Source: Chimonanthus salicifolius (lineage: Eukaryota; Streptophyta; Magnoliopsida; Laurales; Calycanthaceae). From it: 64,000 nucleotides of DNA. The notes beneath the pieces were generated by a model that searched no databases, was not told where the DNA came from, and was given only the letters and a program-made list of their open reading frames with translations. The stretch's first letter is position 1, and each line of letters opens with the position of its first letter. Shown one piece after another: positions 36,063-47,808 of the stretch. The stretch is taken from NCBI GenBank assembly GCA_013350335.1, contig CM023539.1, positions 22,313,043-22,377,042 of the forward strand, given 5' to 3'. The translations under genes and the position numbers were made by a program.

Positions 36063-37245
36063 CCAAAACATGCTCCCTTTTTTACCAATTTAATTAAACC
36101 AAATTCCATGGAGTACTTACCAATTTCCTTTGCCTTTCCTCTTGCCTTTGATCTTTGCTTCCTTCCCTCTTGTTTCCTTCCTTCTTCCTTAGTCTCTAGC
36201 CGAATATGTGCTTGATCAATGGTGAAAACACCAATAGCTGGTTCGGCCAAGGAGGTGTGTTCTTGAGAGAGGGAGAGAGAGATGAATTCTATGGTTTCAT
36301 GGAGTGACAATCGGCCAAATGAATGGTGTATTCCTTTTGTTAAACAGCCCCATATTATCTCATTATTCCTCATCATTCTTTGATCAAACCAAGGAGGCAT
36401 TTGGTACCAACCAAGGCACCCCTTGACACTCCCAACGTTGGAGCCTTGGGTTTCCATATGAGATGGAAACCCTCCAAATTCCCATGAGATTTTTATCTCA
36501 TTTCATTTAAATCCATTTAAACCCAAGCATGGAGATTACCATTACAAGGTCACCAACATGTGGGATTTGTTTTGGGTTGGTTGAGATCAAGACAACTCTT
36601 CTCCTCCCCTTTGACTCATTTGAACTCAAGACCCCTTTGATTTCCAATTTAACTCACCCAACTCATTAGCTCAACTCACCACATTAAATGCCATTCATTT
36701 AATGCACTTGAGTCAACTCATTTCTTAATTCAAATCCAACTCATTTCAGTCTCAACTCATTCTGATTTGACTCACATTTGAGCTCAGTTGAGGGTCCACA
36801 TGGTCAAACATAGTCCACATGGTCAACACGACCCATTGGGTCCCCATTTAGCCCATGGATCCAATTTGACGCCATGCCCCAATTATGGGTTGTTTTAGCC
36901 ATTTGCATGTGATTTTCATATGTGCCTCAAGCCTACCCATTTATGCTCCATTTAGTTTCCAATCATTTCAGCTTAACCCCATTAAATTTGGGCTCACCAG
37001 ATGGTCAAACAAGTCCATTATGACCCATTGGGTCCCAATTGGGTCCTTTGACCCAATTAACCACATTGACCCAATTTGATGTTCATTACCCATTCATGAT
37101 AAATTGTCCCTTATAATATGTTCATATGGTCTTAATTTGAATAATGGGTCCCACCATTTTCTCATTTACAATCACATTTATTAAATTCACCAATCCAGTG
37201 GCATTTTCGTAAATATTCATATTATTGAGAAATTGGGGTGTTACA

Positions 37246-37804
37246 GACTTCTGCTCTAATAATACAGCCACCTGACTAGACTGCACCTTTCGAAATTATG
37301 TGCGATGCCTCTGACTATGCAGTAGGAGCCGTGTTAGGACAAAGAATGAAAAGAGTACCTCATGTTATCTACTATGCTAGCAAAACGTTGAATGATGTTT
37401 AGCTTCATTATTCCACCATGGAAAAAGAGCTGTTAGCAGTTGTATTTGCGCTAGACAAATTTCGATCTTACTTAGTAGGTTCGAAGGTCGTTATCTATTC
37501 AGATCACGCTACACTCAAGTATATTCTTTCTAAGAAAGATGCTAAGTCCCGCCTGATTCGATAGATACTTTTGCTAGAAGAATTTGATATTGAAATTCGG
37601 GATAAGAAAGGTTCCGAAAATGTGGTAGCAAACCATTTGTCTAGATTGGTAACTGAGATCACTGAAGATAACCGTCCTATCACTGAGTCTTCCCCTGACG
37701 AGCAATTAATGTCCCTTTCCCAACTACCATGGTTCGTAGACATTGTTAATTATCTTGTGACTAGTCAAATGCCTCCTCATTGGACTAAAAAAGATAAGAG
37801 TTAA
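37246..37804 (+). pseudogene. Athila RNase H
   Basis: It continues RT after LTR E: PFEIMCDASDYAVGAVLGQR, VIYYASKTLNDV, a stop, then [55 protein letters not shown]. These are the standard Athila RNase H blocks; the catalytic Asp (CDAS), Glu (KELLA) and Asp (SDH) are present. The spacer after HLSR has an acidic stretch before integrase. One stop at ~37401 and one at ~37563 break it. Confidence 0.9.
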
Positions 37805-39153
37805 ATTTCTGGCACAAATCAAAAATTTCATTTGGGATGATCCATATCTGTTTAAGCATTGTGCTGACTAAATTATTTGTCATTGTGTTCCTGAAGAAGA
37901 AAAACAAAGTGTCATAAGTTTCTGTCATGATCAAGCATGTGGAGACCATTTCAGTGCTAAAAAGACAACTGCAAAATGTTTGCACTATGGATTTTACTGG
38001 CCCTCCATGTTTCGTGATACCCATTCCTTCTGTGTTTCATGCAATAGATGTCAAAATTAGGAAGTATATCCCACCGGAACATGATGCCTTTAAACCCAAT
38101 CTTAATTGTTGAACTTTGCGATGTTTGGGGCATTGATTTCATGGGATCTTTTCCTAAGTCTTTTGGCAATCTATATATCCTTATAGGAGTTGACTATGTA
38201 TCAAAGTGGTAGAAGCAAGTGGCGTGCAAAACCAATGATCACAAGGTTGTCATTTGTTTCATGAAAGAAAATATCTTCTCTAGATTTGGTATTCCACGAA
38301 CTATCATCAGTGATGGTGGTAAGCATTTTTGTAATTGCTCATTCAAAAAATTGATGAAATCATATGGGGTGATTCACAAAGTAGCTACCCCCTATCATCC
38401 TCAAACAAGTGGTCAAATGGAAATATCAAATAGAGAAATTGAACATATCCTTGAGAAGACAGTTAATCCATCTCGAAGGACTGGTCTTCCAGACTCACTG
38501 ATGCATTATGGGCTTACCGAACTGCGTTCAAGACATCCATAGGAATGTCACCCTATCGCTTAGAGTATGGAAAAACTTGTCATCTTCCAGTCGAAATAGA
38601 ACACAAATCCTATTGGGCAATCAAACGTTTCAATTTTACTCTAGGCTCAGTTGGACAACTCAGAAACCTTCAATTAGCTGAGTTGGAAGAAACCAGAAAT
38701 AAAGCTTACGCTACGGCTAGAAAGTACACAGACCGAATGAAAATATTTCATGACAAACACATTCTCCAGAAAGTGTTTACTGTTGGTCAAAATGTCATAT
38801 TGTACAATTCTAGGTTGCATATTTTTCCTGGAAAATTGAAATCCAAATGGTCTAGTCTATTCATAGTCACAATCATATTTCCACATGGTGCCATCCAGAT
38901 CAAGCATCCTAAAAATGGTCATCCTTTCAAAGTCAATGGTCAACGTTTGAAACCATTTTTAGAGCACTACACTCTAGAAGAAACAGAGGAAATCCTGCTT
39001 ATTGATCTAATTTACCAAAACTTATTTACGCATCCATTATCCTCCCATTTACCCAATCCCATTTACCTTTACCCACTCATCTCCACCCAGACCAACCAGC
39101 TCATTTGTCTATGTTTGAGTTGGTCTAAATTCATCAGAGTCGTCAGTGTCTAG
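37805..39153 (+). pseudogene. Athila integrase
   Basis: Zinc-binding part: DHFSAKKTTAKCLHYGFYWP and CVSCNRC (~37945-38055). DDE core: GIDFMG-type first Asp in a shifted frame near 38130, second in RTIISDGGKHFCN, and the Glu region HPQTSGQMEISNREIE near 38398-38440, where the expected Glu-Val reads Glu-Ile. The C-terminal domain includes YGKTCHLPVEIEHKSYWA, VILYNSRLHIFPGKLKSKW and FKVNGQRLKPF. Several frames are used, so it is inactive. The open 38545-39153 stretch is integrase C-terminus, not an env-like ORF. Confidence 0.88.
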
Positions 39154-40349
39154 TTGTTATTTTTCTTGAGCCTAGTTTTTCTTTGAGTCAATCTAGCCTA
39201 GAAGTTAGTTATTTCATCCCACGGTACAACTCATGTTTAGATTGTTCGTTTTCTAAGATATTTCTTCGTTTACACCTGGCCAGTGGAGATTAGGGAACAT
39301 TGAGGACAATGTTCAATTCGAGTTTGGGGGTACTAAGATCATTCATTCATTTTCAAAAAAAAAATCTTAGGGGAGAGTAAGTTCATAACTGAGAACCCTT
39401 AATTTTTTTTTCCAGCATCCATCATCCGTCTTTGTCTTTATGACCAGCAGACGTTAAAGAACTGGATAGAAGTTATGCACGTAGACAGTTGTGTTTTCGT
39501 TTTTTCATTATGTCTGTCTAGAACACAAAGTCCCCCACACTTGTGTAGGAAAATCATTTCCTTAGCTATGAGGGTGATAAAGAAAAAGAAAATAATTTGA
39601 AAAATGCTATAAAAAAATAGAGGAAAAATATCCCATTCAAATCATGAGGACCTCTAACCAATTCAAAGTATTTATCTTTAGAGCCTTATATCATTTTTTG
39701 TTTTAACCCAATCCCAAGCCATGTTTTATCCTAAAAGGAAGTCTTATTGATCTTAGATTTAAATTGGTGTTTCAAGTAGAGAATATAGGAAGAAAAATGA
39801 TGGCATTTGACTCAACGTTCTCAGAAAAGTGCCATCTATTCATGAGATTATTCATCTTCTTTGACATGAGCTGTCTTTGTTATTACATATGTGAGATACT
39901 TTGATTTTGAGTACATAAATTCTGCTCACAATACTTGAGAGAAAATGAACCCTAACCTCTGAGAGTTAATTTTTCCGAGAGATATATGTAGTGAGGTTTG
40001 CAGTGAAATCGCATTTTCCAACGGTGTGAACAAAACTTGGGTCTATTTGGAAAAAGAGGTCTATGTTAATGTTGGCTAAGCACAAACTATACTCCAAGTA
40101 TAAGCCTTGTAAAATGAATTTTAGAGATGTGGGTTCATTGAAAGCCCTTACGAGACTATAACTCGTCTACTAGTGATGAGCTAGGGGTTTAAAGGTTGTT
40201 GCATACGCTAAATGCAATCGAAAGTACCAGTAAAAGTGGTTTAGTCTAGGATTTTCAATTTATTCAGTTGGTCTAGAATTTTTGTGTGTCTTTAGAATTT
40301 TTAGCTTTAGTTTTGCTTGAGACTATCAAAATCTGAGTTTGGAGGTATT
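39154..40349 (+). other. Athila 3' non-coding region before LTR2
   Basis: It holds the motif GAGTTTGGGGGTACTAAGA at about 39320-39340, an internal purine tract; a stretch (39620-39990) that recurs at 43540-43926; and TGAGTTTGGAGGTATT directly before LTR2, the likely polypurine tract. No env-like ORF was found. Confidence 0.7.
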
Positions 40350-42456
40350 TGTTGAGCATTGAAATATTACATTTTTACCCCTGATTATTGGGTTAGTCAA
40401 TCCTCAATTTTATATATAATGATGTGTTTAATGTAGTTTGTCAGTTTTGTAGTAAAAAATGGAAAGTTAAGGAAAATCAAGTTAAAACAACAGAAGATTG
40501 CAAGTTTAGAGCTTTAAAGAGAAAAACTAGAATTATTATAATTATTTTATGTCACTTTCTAGGATTTCCATGTAAATTAATTAATCTAGATCCACTTATG
40601 AGAGTCTATGATTAATTAATAATTTTAGATTTAAAGTGGCTGAATAATTATTTAATTCTAGAGGTTAAAAGTTGCAATCCAAGTGCCAAAGCGTGAATTT
40701 CAAGTCATTGGGCCAAGATTCAGTTCAAGTGGGCCAAGCTATAATCCACAATGTTTCAATGGGCCAAGACACATGCAAGCCCATGCGCATTTCACACTCT
40801 GGGCCAGGCCAGTATGCTAGCTCAGTCCAACTAAGGCCCAAGCTTTCAAATCCAATTTAAATGGGCCTGAGTTGAGGTCTAGATCCAAATCTAAATCCCA
40901 AAGTCCAATAAACTCCACGGTCCATGTTTGAATTTACCTAAGTCCAACCCAACTACCTATGTCCAAAACCCATAACCCAACTTCACATCCACACCATCCA
41001 ATTTCCATCTTAGATCTTAACCTTCCATCTCACACAGCAAAATAGGTCAAACCTTAGATCCACCATCAAATCTAACCCGTCCATTCATCATCATTAGATC
41101 TAGGTCATCCATCATCATCATGATCATCTTAACTTTAGATTAGTATTCATCCATTCATTCACCTCATCTCTTAATCTCATCCATTAATTCATCATCTCAT
41201 TGCACAAATACTAAAACTACATAGCCAAATTCGAATTTCCCAGTGCAAATCCAAGTCCTAATTTCTCTCCTAATCTCCTATCTTCCATCCACCTTGACTT
41301 AGCCACCACGGAAAGTCACACCAAATTCGTGTGACTCTCCTTGTGCAACCCTAAAATCCAAGGTTAAATCCCCATCATCCATTCCCATTTAGATCCAATC
41401 CAGTTATTTGATTTCCCACCTTAAACCTTGATTTAATCCAAGTCATCCATCTCTTTTCAAAACCTATAAATACCCCATTACCACAAGGGTAAAATTCGAA
41501 TATGACTTGGAGTTTAAGAGGACTAAATGTTGGAGCAAAAGACAAGAAGACAGAAGCACCATTCGAATTTACAAGTGAGAGTTGTAGATTTTTTTTTTAT
41601 GTTGTCTTTCTTGTATTTAATTTATAAAACCTTGTACTTTAATTCTTCCATTTAATAAATTTAGAACCGTGGAACATCCAATATCTATAATACTTTTATG
41701 ATTATTTTATTTTTAATTTCAAGAGCATAACTTATATTTATTTGATTGAACATGAGCGTATGCAACAGTTATGATCTTGATTGTAAGACTTGAATCATGA
41801 TTACTAATGTTTCGATTAATTAAATGAAAAGTCGTGAATTTGGATTTATTAATAAATATGAATTGTATTTTAGATCTTTACGTGAATTTCAGATCTAGGC
41901 CTTTGCTTTATTTACACACATTGAGTGATGAACGGTCTATTCCAAACAACCAACCTTTACGTTACTGCACATTTAATTTCAGTCATTTATTTTCATGCAA
42001 TTTAATTGTTTGCCTTTTAATTATGTCAAATCTTATGTTTGTTGTATAATAATTGTTTTAACCCAAATCTTGTATAATCTAATCTTTAATTATTTAATTC
42101 TTTAATTCATTATTTAATTATTTAATTTCTCTTTAATCACCCTCTCTAAAAAGTCCATTCAATTAAAGTTCGGAAGATGTGTAAATAATTTTGTAACCTG
42201 AAATCCTAATAATGATTAAGGTTAAAATTTAATTCACCATAAAAGAATAAGAAATCACACATTTTATTTGTTGATTTTCCAAGTTAGATGAATGACTCAT
42301 ATAATGATTCAATTTTTTAAAAACAATTTATTTTTAGAGGACATAAATTTAAATTCATATACTTTGAGATTTTCCATTGGGTTCGACCTCACTCTCACAA
42401 TACTATACTATGAATGGTTCATGCATTTACTAGATTTACATTTAAAACCATCAACA
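40350..42456 (+). mobile_element. Athila LTR2
   Basis: It starts TGTTGAGCATTGAAATA and ends CCATCAACA. Length 2107 bp, uninterrupted, colinear with LTR1. TATA box TATAAATA at 41465. It is followed not by host DNA but by an intact primer site, so it is also the 5' LTR of a third internal domain. Confidence 0.9.
41465..41472 (+). promoter_or_regulatory. TATA box of Athila LTR2
   Basis: CTATAAATACCCC is a canonical plant TATA, about 1.1 kb into the LTR; the same site is mutated in LTR1. Confidence 0.65.
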
Positions 42457-42462
42457 AGTTTT

Positions 42463-42480
42463 TGGCGCCGTTGCCGGGGA
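42463..42480 (+). promoter_or_regulatory. Intact Athila primer-binding site (third of three)
   Basis: TGGCGCCGTTGCCGGGGA, the exact tRNA-Asp-type site expected for Athila, 7 bases after the end of LTR2. Confidence 0.95.
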
Positions 42481-43926
42481 AAATAATTAAATTATGTTCC
42501 TGATGTAAGTTTGGGGGTATTAATGGGTTACACTTGTTGAGTCAAATAAAAAAAAATTGTGTCTGAAAAACTTAGGGAAGAGTAAGTTCGAGAGAACTTA
42601 GACCCCTTAAAAAAAATCAAGGGAAGAGTAAGTTTACAAACAAAAACTGAGACTTCCCTTGGCAAAAAAAAATGTTTGTTTTTGAGTAAAAAAGTTGTGT
42701 TTTTTATTCTAAAAAAAAAATTTACCAAGGGAAGAGAGTAAGTGAAGATTGAGACTACCTGTTGTGTAAAAAAAAAAAAAATTTAAAAGAGTCAAAGTTA
42801 ATTTTTTAGCATTAATGGGTAAAAAAATTTTTTTATCTCATACTTTTTCGGGAAACATTTTGTATGATTTATGTTAGGAAAAAATCTTTTCATAACCATA
42901 TTAAAAATTAGTTGGAAAAGAAAAATATTTCAAGAGTCTAGTAATCACCGAAGGAATACTAGTGGAGACTTATACCTAGTGAGCTTTAGAGCCTTTCAAT
43001 TTTTTTGAGGGTTATAAGTAAATTCATTTTTTTTTAAATCGTATCAAGTCGTTGTTGATCTCATTATTCTTCAAATTTGGTCATATTACTAAGAACGCTA
43101 TCAAATTTGGGTTATTACACTTGAATTTTTCTGAATTTATTTGAAGCAACGAAATTACCGTATGATGCTTAGGATAGGATATAGGCCATTTTTGGATCGT
43201 TTGAGCCTTCATGCCTACATATTTTTGGTCATTTAATACTGATAGTTCCCAGTTGAGTCTTATTTAAAATTTAACCTATTTTATTGTTTAGCCATATTTA
43301 CCGTACCCAACTTCGGTTGTGGAGCTTGAGTCTCATTAAAATATATCTGACCTATTCTAAAAGCTCAAAAAAGGTTAGAGATGAAATGAACATTGTGATG
43401 GTACTCTAAAAAAATAGGCATTAAAAGAAATGAAAAAGATAAAAAGAGAAAGACAAAGAAAGGGAACATCCAGACATCAAAAGAAGGATGTGAGAAAAAA
43501 AATAGAAAAAAAGTAGAAAAGTAGAAATATTTTGAAAAGTGCTGAAAAGAAAAATAGAGGAAGAAATATCCTGTTTTACATTTTGAAGACCTCTAACTTT
43601 TCTATTCAAAATATTTATTTTTAGAGACTTAATATCCTTCTTTGATATGATTCGATTCTAAGTCATGTTTCGTCCTATTGGAAGTCTTATTGATCTTAAA
43701 TCTAATAGGGTATTTCATGTAGAGAATAAATGAAGAAAAATTATGGCGTTTAACTCAACGTTCTCAGGAAAATTATATCCATTAATGAGATCTGTTTATT
43801 TTCTTTGATTTACATCGTCTTTTTAATACATGTGAGAATTTTGATTTGAATAAATAAATTCCGTTCACATATACCTTTGAGAGAAAATAACCTAAACCTC
43901 TGAGCGTTAGTCTTTCTGAGTGATAT
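42481..43926 (+). mobile_element. Third Athila internal domain, gag-pol deleted and cut off
   Basis: Shortly after the primer site comes TAAGTTTGGGGGTATTAATG (42506), matching the 3' tract at ~39325. The whole leader and gag-pol are thus missing. 42570-42760 has degenerate copies of AGGGAAGAGTAAGTT, then A/T-rich sequence. 43550-43926 matches 39640-39990. It breaks at the start of LTR X. Confidence 0.75.
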
Positions 43927-44085
43927 TGTAATACCCTGACCTGAATTAAAACTAAATTGTGTGATTTATGTTAATAAATTGCATTTTGACCCATTAATCA
44001 TGAAGATTACGGTTTGGGCGATTAGAAAAGTTCAGGATCGGCCCACTTAGAGCTCGGTAGTTCATCGATTCAACTCGTCTAAGTT

Positions 44086-45748
44086 TACTGAGTTCCTATG
44101 TTTGTCAATTCCATGACTCGGGAAGAAGCACTTGTTATGAAGCTTGAAGTCTCAAAGCGATCAAGAGTAAAGATCAACTCCACCGGAATTAAAGCTCATC
44201 AATATGGCATTCACAAAACAGGTATTTGGCCATAGATGACTTTAGATGGTACCCACACTTTAGAGAGGACCTTTTCGAGGATTAGTAGAACAAATGGTAA
44301 AATCACGAAAAGCCTAGAAAGGAAGCTTGACAGTGAATTGGAACCAACTTGGAAATGTGTATTTTGTTTTACTGTCAGCTCGACCAGTCGTTCTCACCGA
44401 CCCCTCGGTAGAGACAGTATCAACCAATTGTGGTCAAAGACTGGTTGGCCAGATTGACAAAGGTTCTGGAACGTTGAACTTTCATTTTGGGTATGCCTCC
44501 GATCGAGAGTCTCATATGCACCGACCCCTCGGTGAAAGGCTGAAACGACCAACGACTCATCGATGAAAAATCAGTGAGTTATGGGCTTTGAACTCAAGTA
44601 GGCTCTCGAGAAAACAAAATATCGGTAGTTCAAGACCGATCGAGAGTACAGGACCGACCCCTTGGTAAAGGACGACATATTGTTCAGGGTAAGACTAGTT
44701 TTTGGACTTGAAACTCTGTCAGCATGGTGTTACCCCAAACCAAGCCTCTTGTATGGACTGACCTCACGGTGCCATGACTGTCGACCCATCGGCGACACCG
44801 ACCTGTTGACTGGGAAGTAATTATACCGTTGGGAGTGCATTTAATGCGCAACGATCGGGTGGTTGAACGGTAAGAAATATGAACACCGACCCATCGGTGC
44901 CACTGACCTGTCGGTACTAGGACAGATTGAAAAACTGTTAAGACTCTTTTATAAATATGAGTGTTGTGTGATCATTTAATCATCTTCCTTGAACTGAGAA
45001 AAATCACACACTCAAATGAACAATCAACTCTCTTGTGCTTACACCTGAGAATCATATACAACCAATCTATTGATTGAGTTAGTAAAAGAGAGAGAGAGAG
45101 AGAGGAGGAAGGAAAAGATACAAACTAGGAAAGATTTGGTAAAATCAGTTTCCAAGTCATCTTGAGATTGTGATTGTTTTACGATGGCTACAAGGCGGAG
45201 CATCGGCACACATTGGGTGCATCTTTAAGAAGCACACATCTTCGAGAAAGAGCTTCAAGGCAAGTGCTTTTTGGTTTTAAATTATGTTTTTAAAACCTTT
45301 ATCCCGAATGTGGATTAAGGAGGCTTGGCTCCGGAACCACTATAAAAAAACTCTAGAGCGACATCTCTGGCACATGTGATGGGTGGAATTCCAAGCCAAT
45401 TGAGTGAGGTGGAATTCCTACTCTAATCTTGAGGGTGTAAGTCCCCACTTAGTGAATTTGGGGATAGCTCAAGGTTGAACTAGTTCTAACAGTGGATGTA
45501 GGTTGGTTAACCGAACCACTTTAAATCTTGTGTCCTTGTGTTTGGGTGTTAGAGCTTCATTCTTGTATTGATTGCGCTATCACATTTGTTAACATACATA
45601 CACTTGATTGTTATATCCGATGCACATAATTAATCAATCAAGTAATTTTTAAAAGAACCAACGATTTTAGATTGACCTATTCACCCCCCCTCCCCCCCCC
45701 CCCCTCTCTAGGGTCAATCGTGTTCTAGCTCCTAAGTGAGAACTTTCA
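44086..45748 (+). mobile_element. LTR Y: copia-type solo LTR in LTR X
   Basis: 44093-44410 matches 46926-47250 (CTATGTTTGTCAATTCC..), which fixes the shared left end. The right end is placed after the C-rich run at ~45681-45705 (CTATTCACCCCCCC..CTCTCTAGGGTC), a signature near the 3' end of many plant copia LTRs. I could not settle the last bases or the TSD; TAAGT occurs at 44080-44084 and 45732-45736. A palindrome cluster lies at 44378-44920 and a GA repeat at ~45090-45106. No coding region. Confidence 0.6.
44378..44920. repeat. Cluster of ACCGACC-N2-TCGGT-type palindromes in LTR Y
   Basis: CACCGACCCCTCGGTAG (~44395), CACCGACCCCTCGGTGA (~44518), GACCGACCCCTTGGTAA (~44652), GACCTCACGGTG (~44759), GTCGACCCATCGGCGAC (~44781), CACCGACCTGTTG (~44798), CACCGACCCATCGGTGC (~44882) and ACTGACCTGTCGGTAC (~44900). 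About eight imperfect copies lie within 550 bases; the same motif is in Y2 near 47228. Confidence 0.8.
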
Positions 45749-45787
45749 TAATATATTTTAAAACTCTCCGAACCGCCACACCCCAAC

Positions 45788-45795
45788 TATAAATA
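45788..45795 (+). promoter_or_regulatory. TATA box of LTR X
   Basis: CAACTATAAATAAGAG precedes a C/T-rich leader with ~30-base spacing to the first likely start. Confidence 0.5.
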
Positions 45796-46376
45796 AGAGT
45801 GAGGGTTGCTGTATTTTTCTTTAGCTTATCTCTAAGTTTTCTCTCTTTATAATTTTCTCTCTAAAAAAGGAAGGCCCTCTCTTCTATATCTCTTTCTACC
45901 AATGTCTAAAGCATGTATTATACTCAAGTTAGTTATTTTAATTATTTTATTTAAATTAGTAAATTAAAGGATTAGTTTTGAAAATTGATTTTTATAAGTC
46001 TTACTTGAGTCAAAATTTATTTCTATACAATTATGATTACAAGATATTTTCTAATTGCAAATTATTTGGGTGGTATATTAGTTAGAAAATTTGATTTTAG
46101 GATCTAATCAAAAGGACACAAATGTAATTTTAGAAAAGCATAAAGGCGAAATGTTCATTTTTCCTAATTATTTTAAAATATTGAAAATAGCCAAAATACT
46201 TATTTTAAATCCTACTATAGGTGTTATTTTCACCTTACAAGCTTACTTGTGTTTGTAATAATGTCTTTTATTTGTATTTTAATTAGTTATTATTTTAATT
46301 CAAAATTATGATGTTTATTTGCAGAGACCTAAGTTTTATTTAAAAATGATATTAACCCTTGTTTGCCTTATTATAC

Positions 46377-46401
46377 TATATATATATATATATATATATA
46401 T
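46377..46401. repeat. TA microsatellite
   Basis: About 12 TA units within LTR X. Confidence 0.95.
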
Positions 46402-46918
46402 TCACTTCTAGGTCGATACCCTCTATTTGTGGCGCAGCTGAAACGCCGCCTGATAGCTATCAATAGTTGAGCGATTAACTTCATCACTCTGTAGAAAAGA
46501 AGGGATCTGGCACTGAGTGATTTTCTTTTATTTTGCTAGGCCTAACTCAATAATATGAGTAGTGGCCTGAGCATATATCTCTCTAGGCCTAACTCAATAT
46601 GTCTCCATGGTACAATCCAGAAGACAATACGTGTAGTGGCCTAAGCACCTTATACTGTACCCTCTGGGCAAAGTCTCCTTACTCTACTCTGGCCAGGATG
46701 AAATATGAGACTGGGCACTGAGTATTTTATTGATTACTGGATTATTATAATTAAAACAGAGTAGTAACCCACTAAGAGACTCACAACTATTTCCCTTAGA
46801 GTTTTTCCGAAAAATAAGATAGAAAGATTTGAAATACTATGGATGTATCTTTTATTGTATATTGTACTGTCTATAAATGTGTATTATGTCTGATTATGAA
46901 TGTGTTAGTGCCCTGGCT

Positions 46919-47259
46919 TGTCGAGTCCCTATGTTTGTCAATTCCATGACTCGGGAAGAAGCACTTGCTAGAAGCTTGAAGACTCAAGTGATCGAAGAAT
47001 GATGATCAACTCCACCAGGTTCAAAGATCATCGTTATGGCAATAACAAAACAAGTATTATGGCCATAAATGTCTTTAGGTGGTACCCACACCTTAGGAGG
47101 ACCATCCCTAGGCTTAGTTGCATATGTTGGTAATGGACATAATAAACTTAGAGAGGAAGCTTGACAGTGAATTGGAAGCGAACTTTGAAATATGAATTAA
47201 GTTCACTGTCAGCACGACCAGTCGTTCTCACCGACCCCTCGGTGGAGACAAGATCTACC
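46919..47259 (+). mobile_element. LTR Y2: 5' part of a second copia-type LTR
   Basis: TGTCGAGTCCCTATG and the following ~330 bases match the start of LTR Y, including one CACCGACCCCTCGGTGG palindrome. It is cut at 47260 by the chromovirus insertion; the remainder should lie right of the window. Confidence 0.7.
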
Positions 47260-47808
47260 TGTAACACCCCGGATTTTCATCACTTATAAATATATTGGAT
47301 TGTTCCATTTAAATTGCAAATTAATTTAATTTAAGATTAAATAGTTGAAATAGACCTTAGATGGGTAAGGAATTGGGGCAATTACCCAATTAAGACCCAA
47401 TGGAACATGGGTAAGCTTGATTTTAAATAAATTGGGTAAAGTCTAATTAAATGGGTCAATCATCCAATTGGGACCCAATGGGTCATAGTGAACTTAATTT
47501 TAAGGTAATTGGGTAAGGTAAAAGTAATTGGGTCAGCTACCCAATTAAGACCTAACACATTAAACCACCTCATCAAGTGAGGTGGCATGTGGGTGATGTG
47601 GCATTGTCATATGACATGCATAGAAGCCAACTAGACAAGGGTACCACATCATCGAGTGACATGGCCAAGGTGGGACCCAAATGCCATGTGGTGCATGGTC
47701 GGCCATGTCATGGTTGACTTGGTCAACCATGAATGAGTTCAAGACTTGAGTTCAAGAATAAGTTAATGCTTGAGTTGAGTTGAGTTGAATTGGGAAGATG
47801 AGGAGTTT

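Larger units (their letters stand above)
33827..37245 (-). mobile_element. LTR copy E: antisense gypsy1-family solo LTR in Athila pol
   Basis: It starts TGTAACGCCTCGCCC and ends TTGGGGTGTTACA, with perfect TSD GACTT (33822-33826 and 37246-37250). Minus-strand features: donor GTAAGT at 36120, seven hairpins (35172-36060), a CATGCATG box near 34770, a 60-bp repeat (34540-34720) and the conserved block near 34312. No coding region. 3419 bp. It is the only family member here that entered a different element type. Confidence 0.92.
43927..46918 (+). mobile_element. LTR X: gypsy-type LTR, split and truncated
   Basis: It begins TGTAATACCCTGACCTG after GATAT, where Athila homology stops. It is interrupted by LTR Y (44086 to ~45748) and resumes with a promoter-like region, TATAAATA at 45788 and a C/T-rich leader (TTTTCTCTCTTTATAA). 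It continues with TATA repeats (46377-46401) and a GC-mixed section with the repeated phrase AGGCCTAACTCAATA (~46540 and ~46585). Its right end is not seen: LTR Y2 interrupts it at 46919. No coding region. The family is not the same as gypsy1 or Z. Confidence 0.55.

Noticed and set aside
38545..39153. Possible env-like ORF of Athila
   Set aside because: Motifs (GKTCHLPVEIEHKSYWA, LKSKW) are integrase C-terminus; no signal peptide or membrane segment pattern.
44236..44566. Overlapping ORFs in LTR Y
   Set aside because: They coincide with the palindrome cluster; the related Y2 copy does not keep the frame.
45675..45706. C-run as assembly artefact or low-quality base calls
   Set aside because: Such a C-rich run is usual near the end of copia-type LTRs; run length may still be inaccurate.
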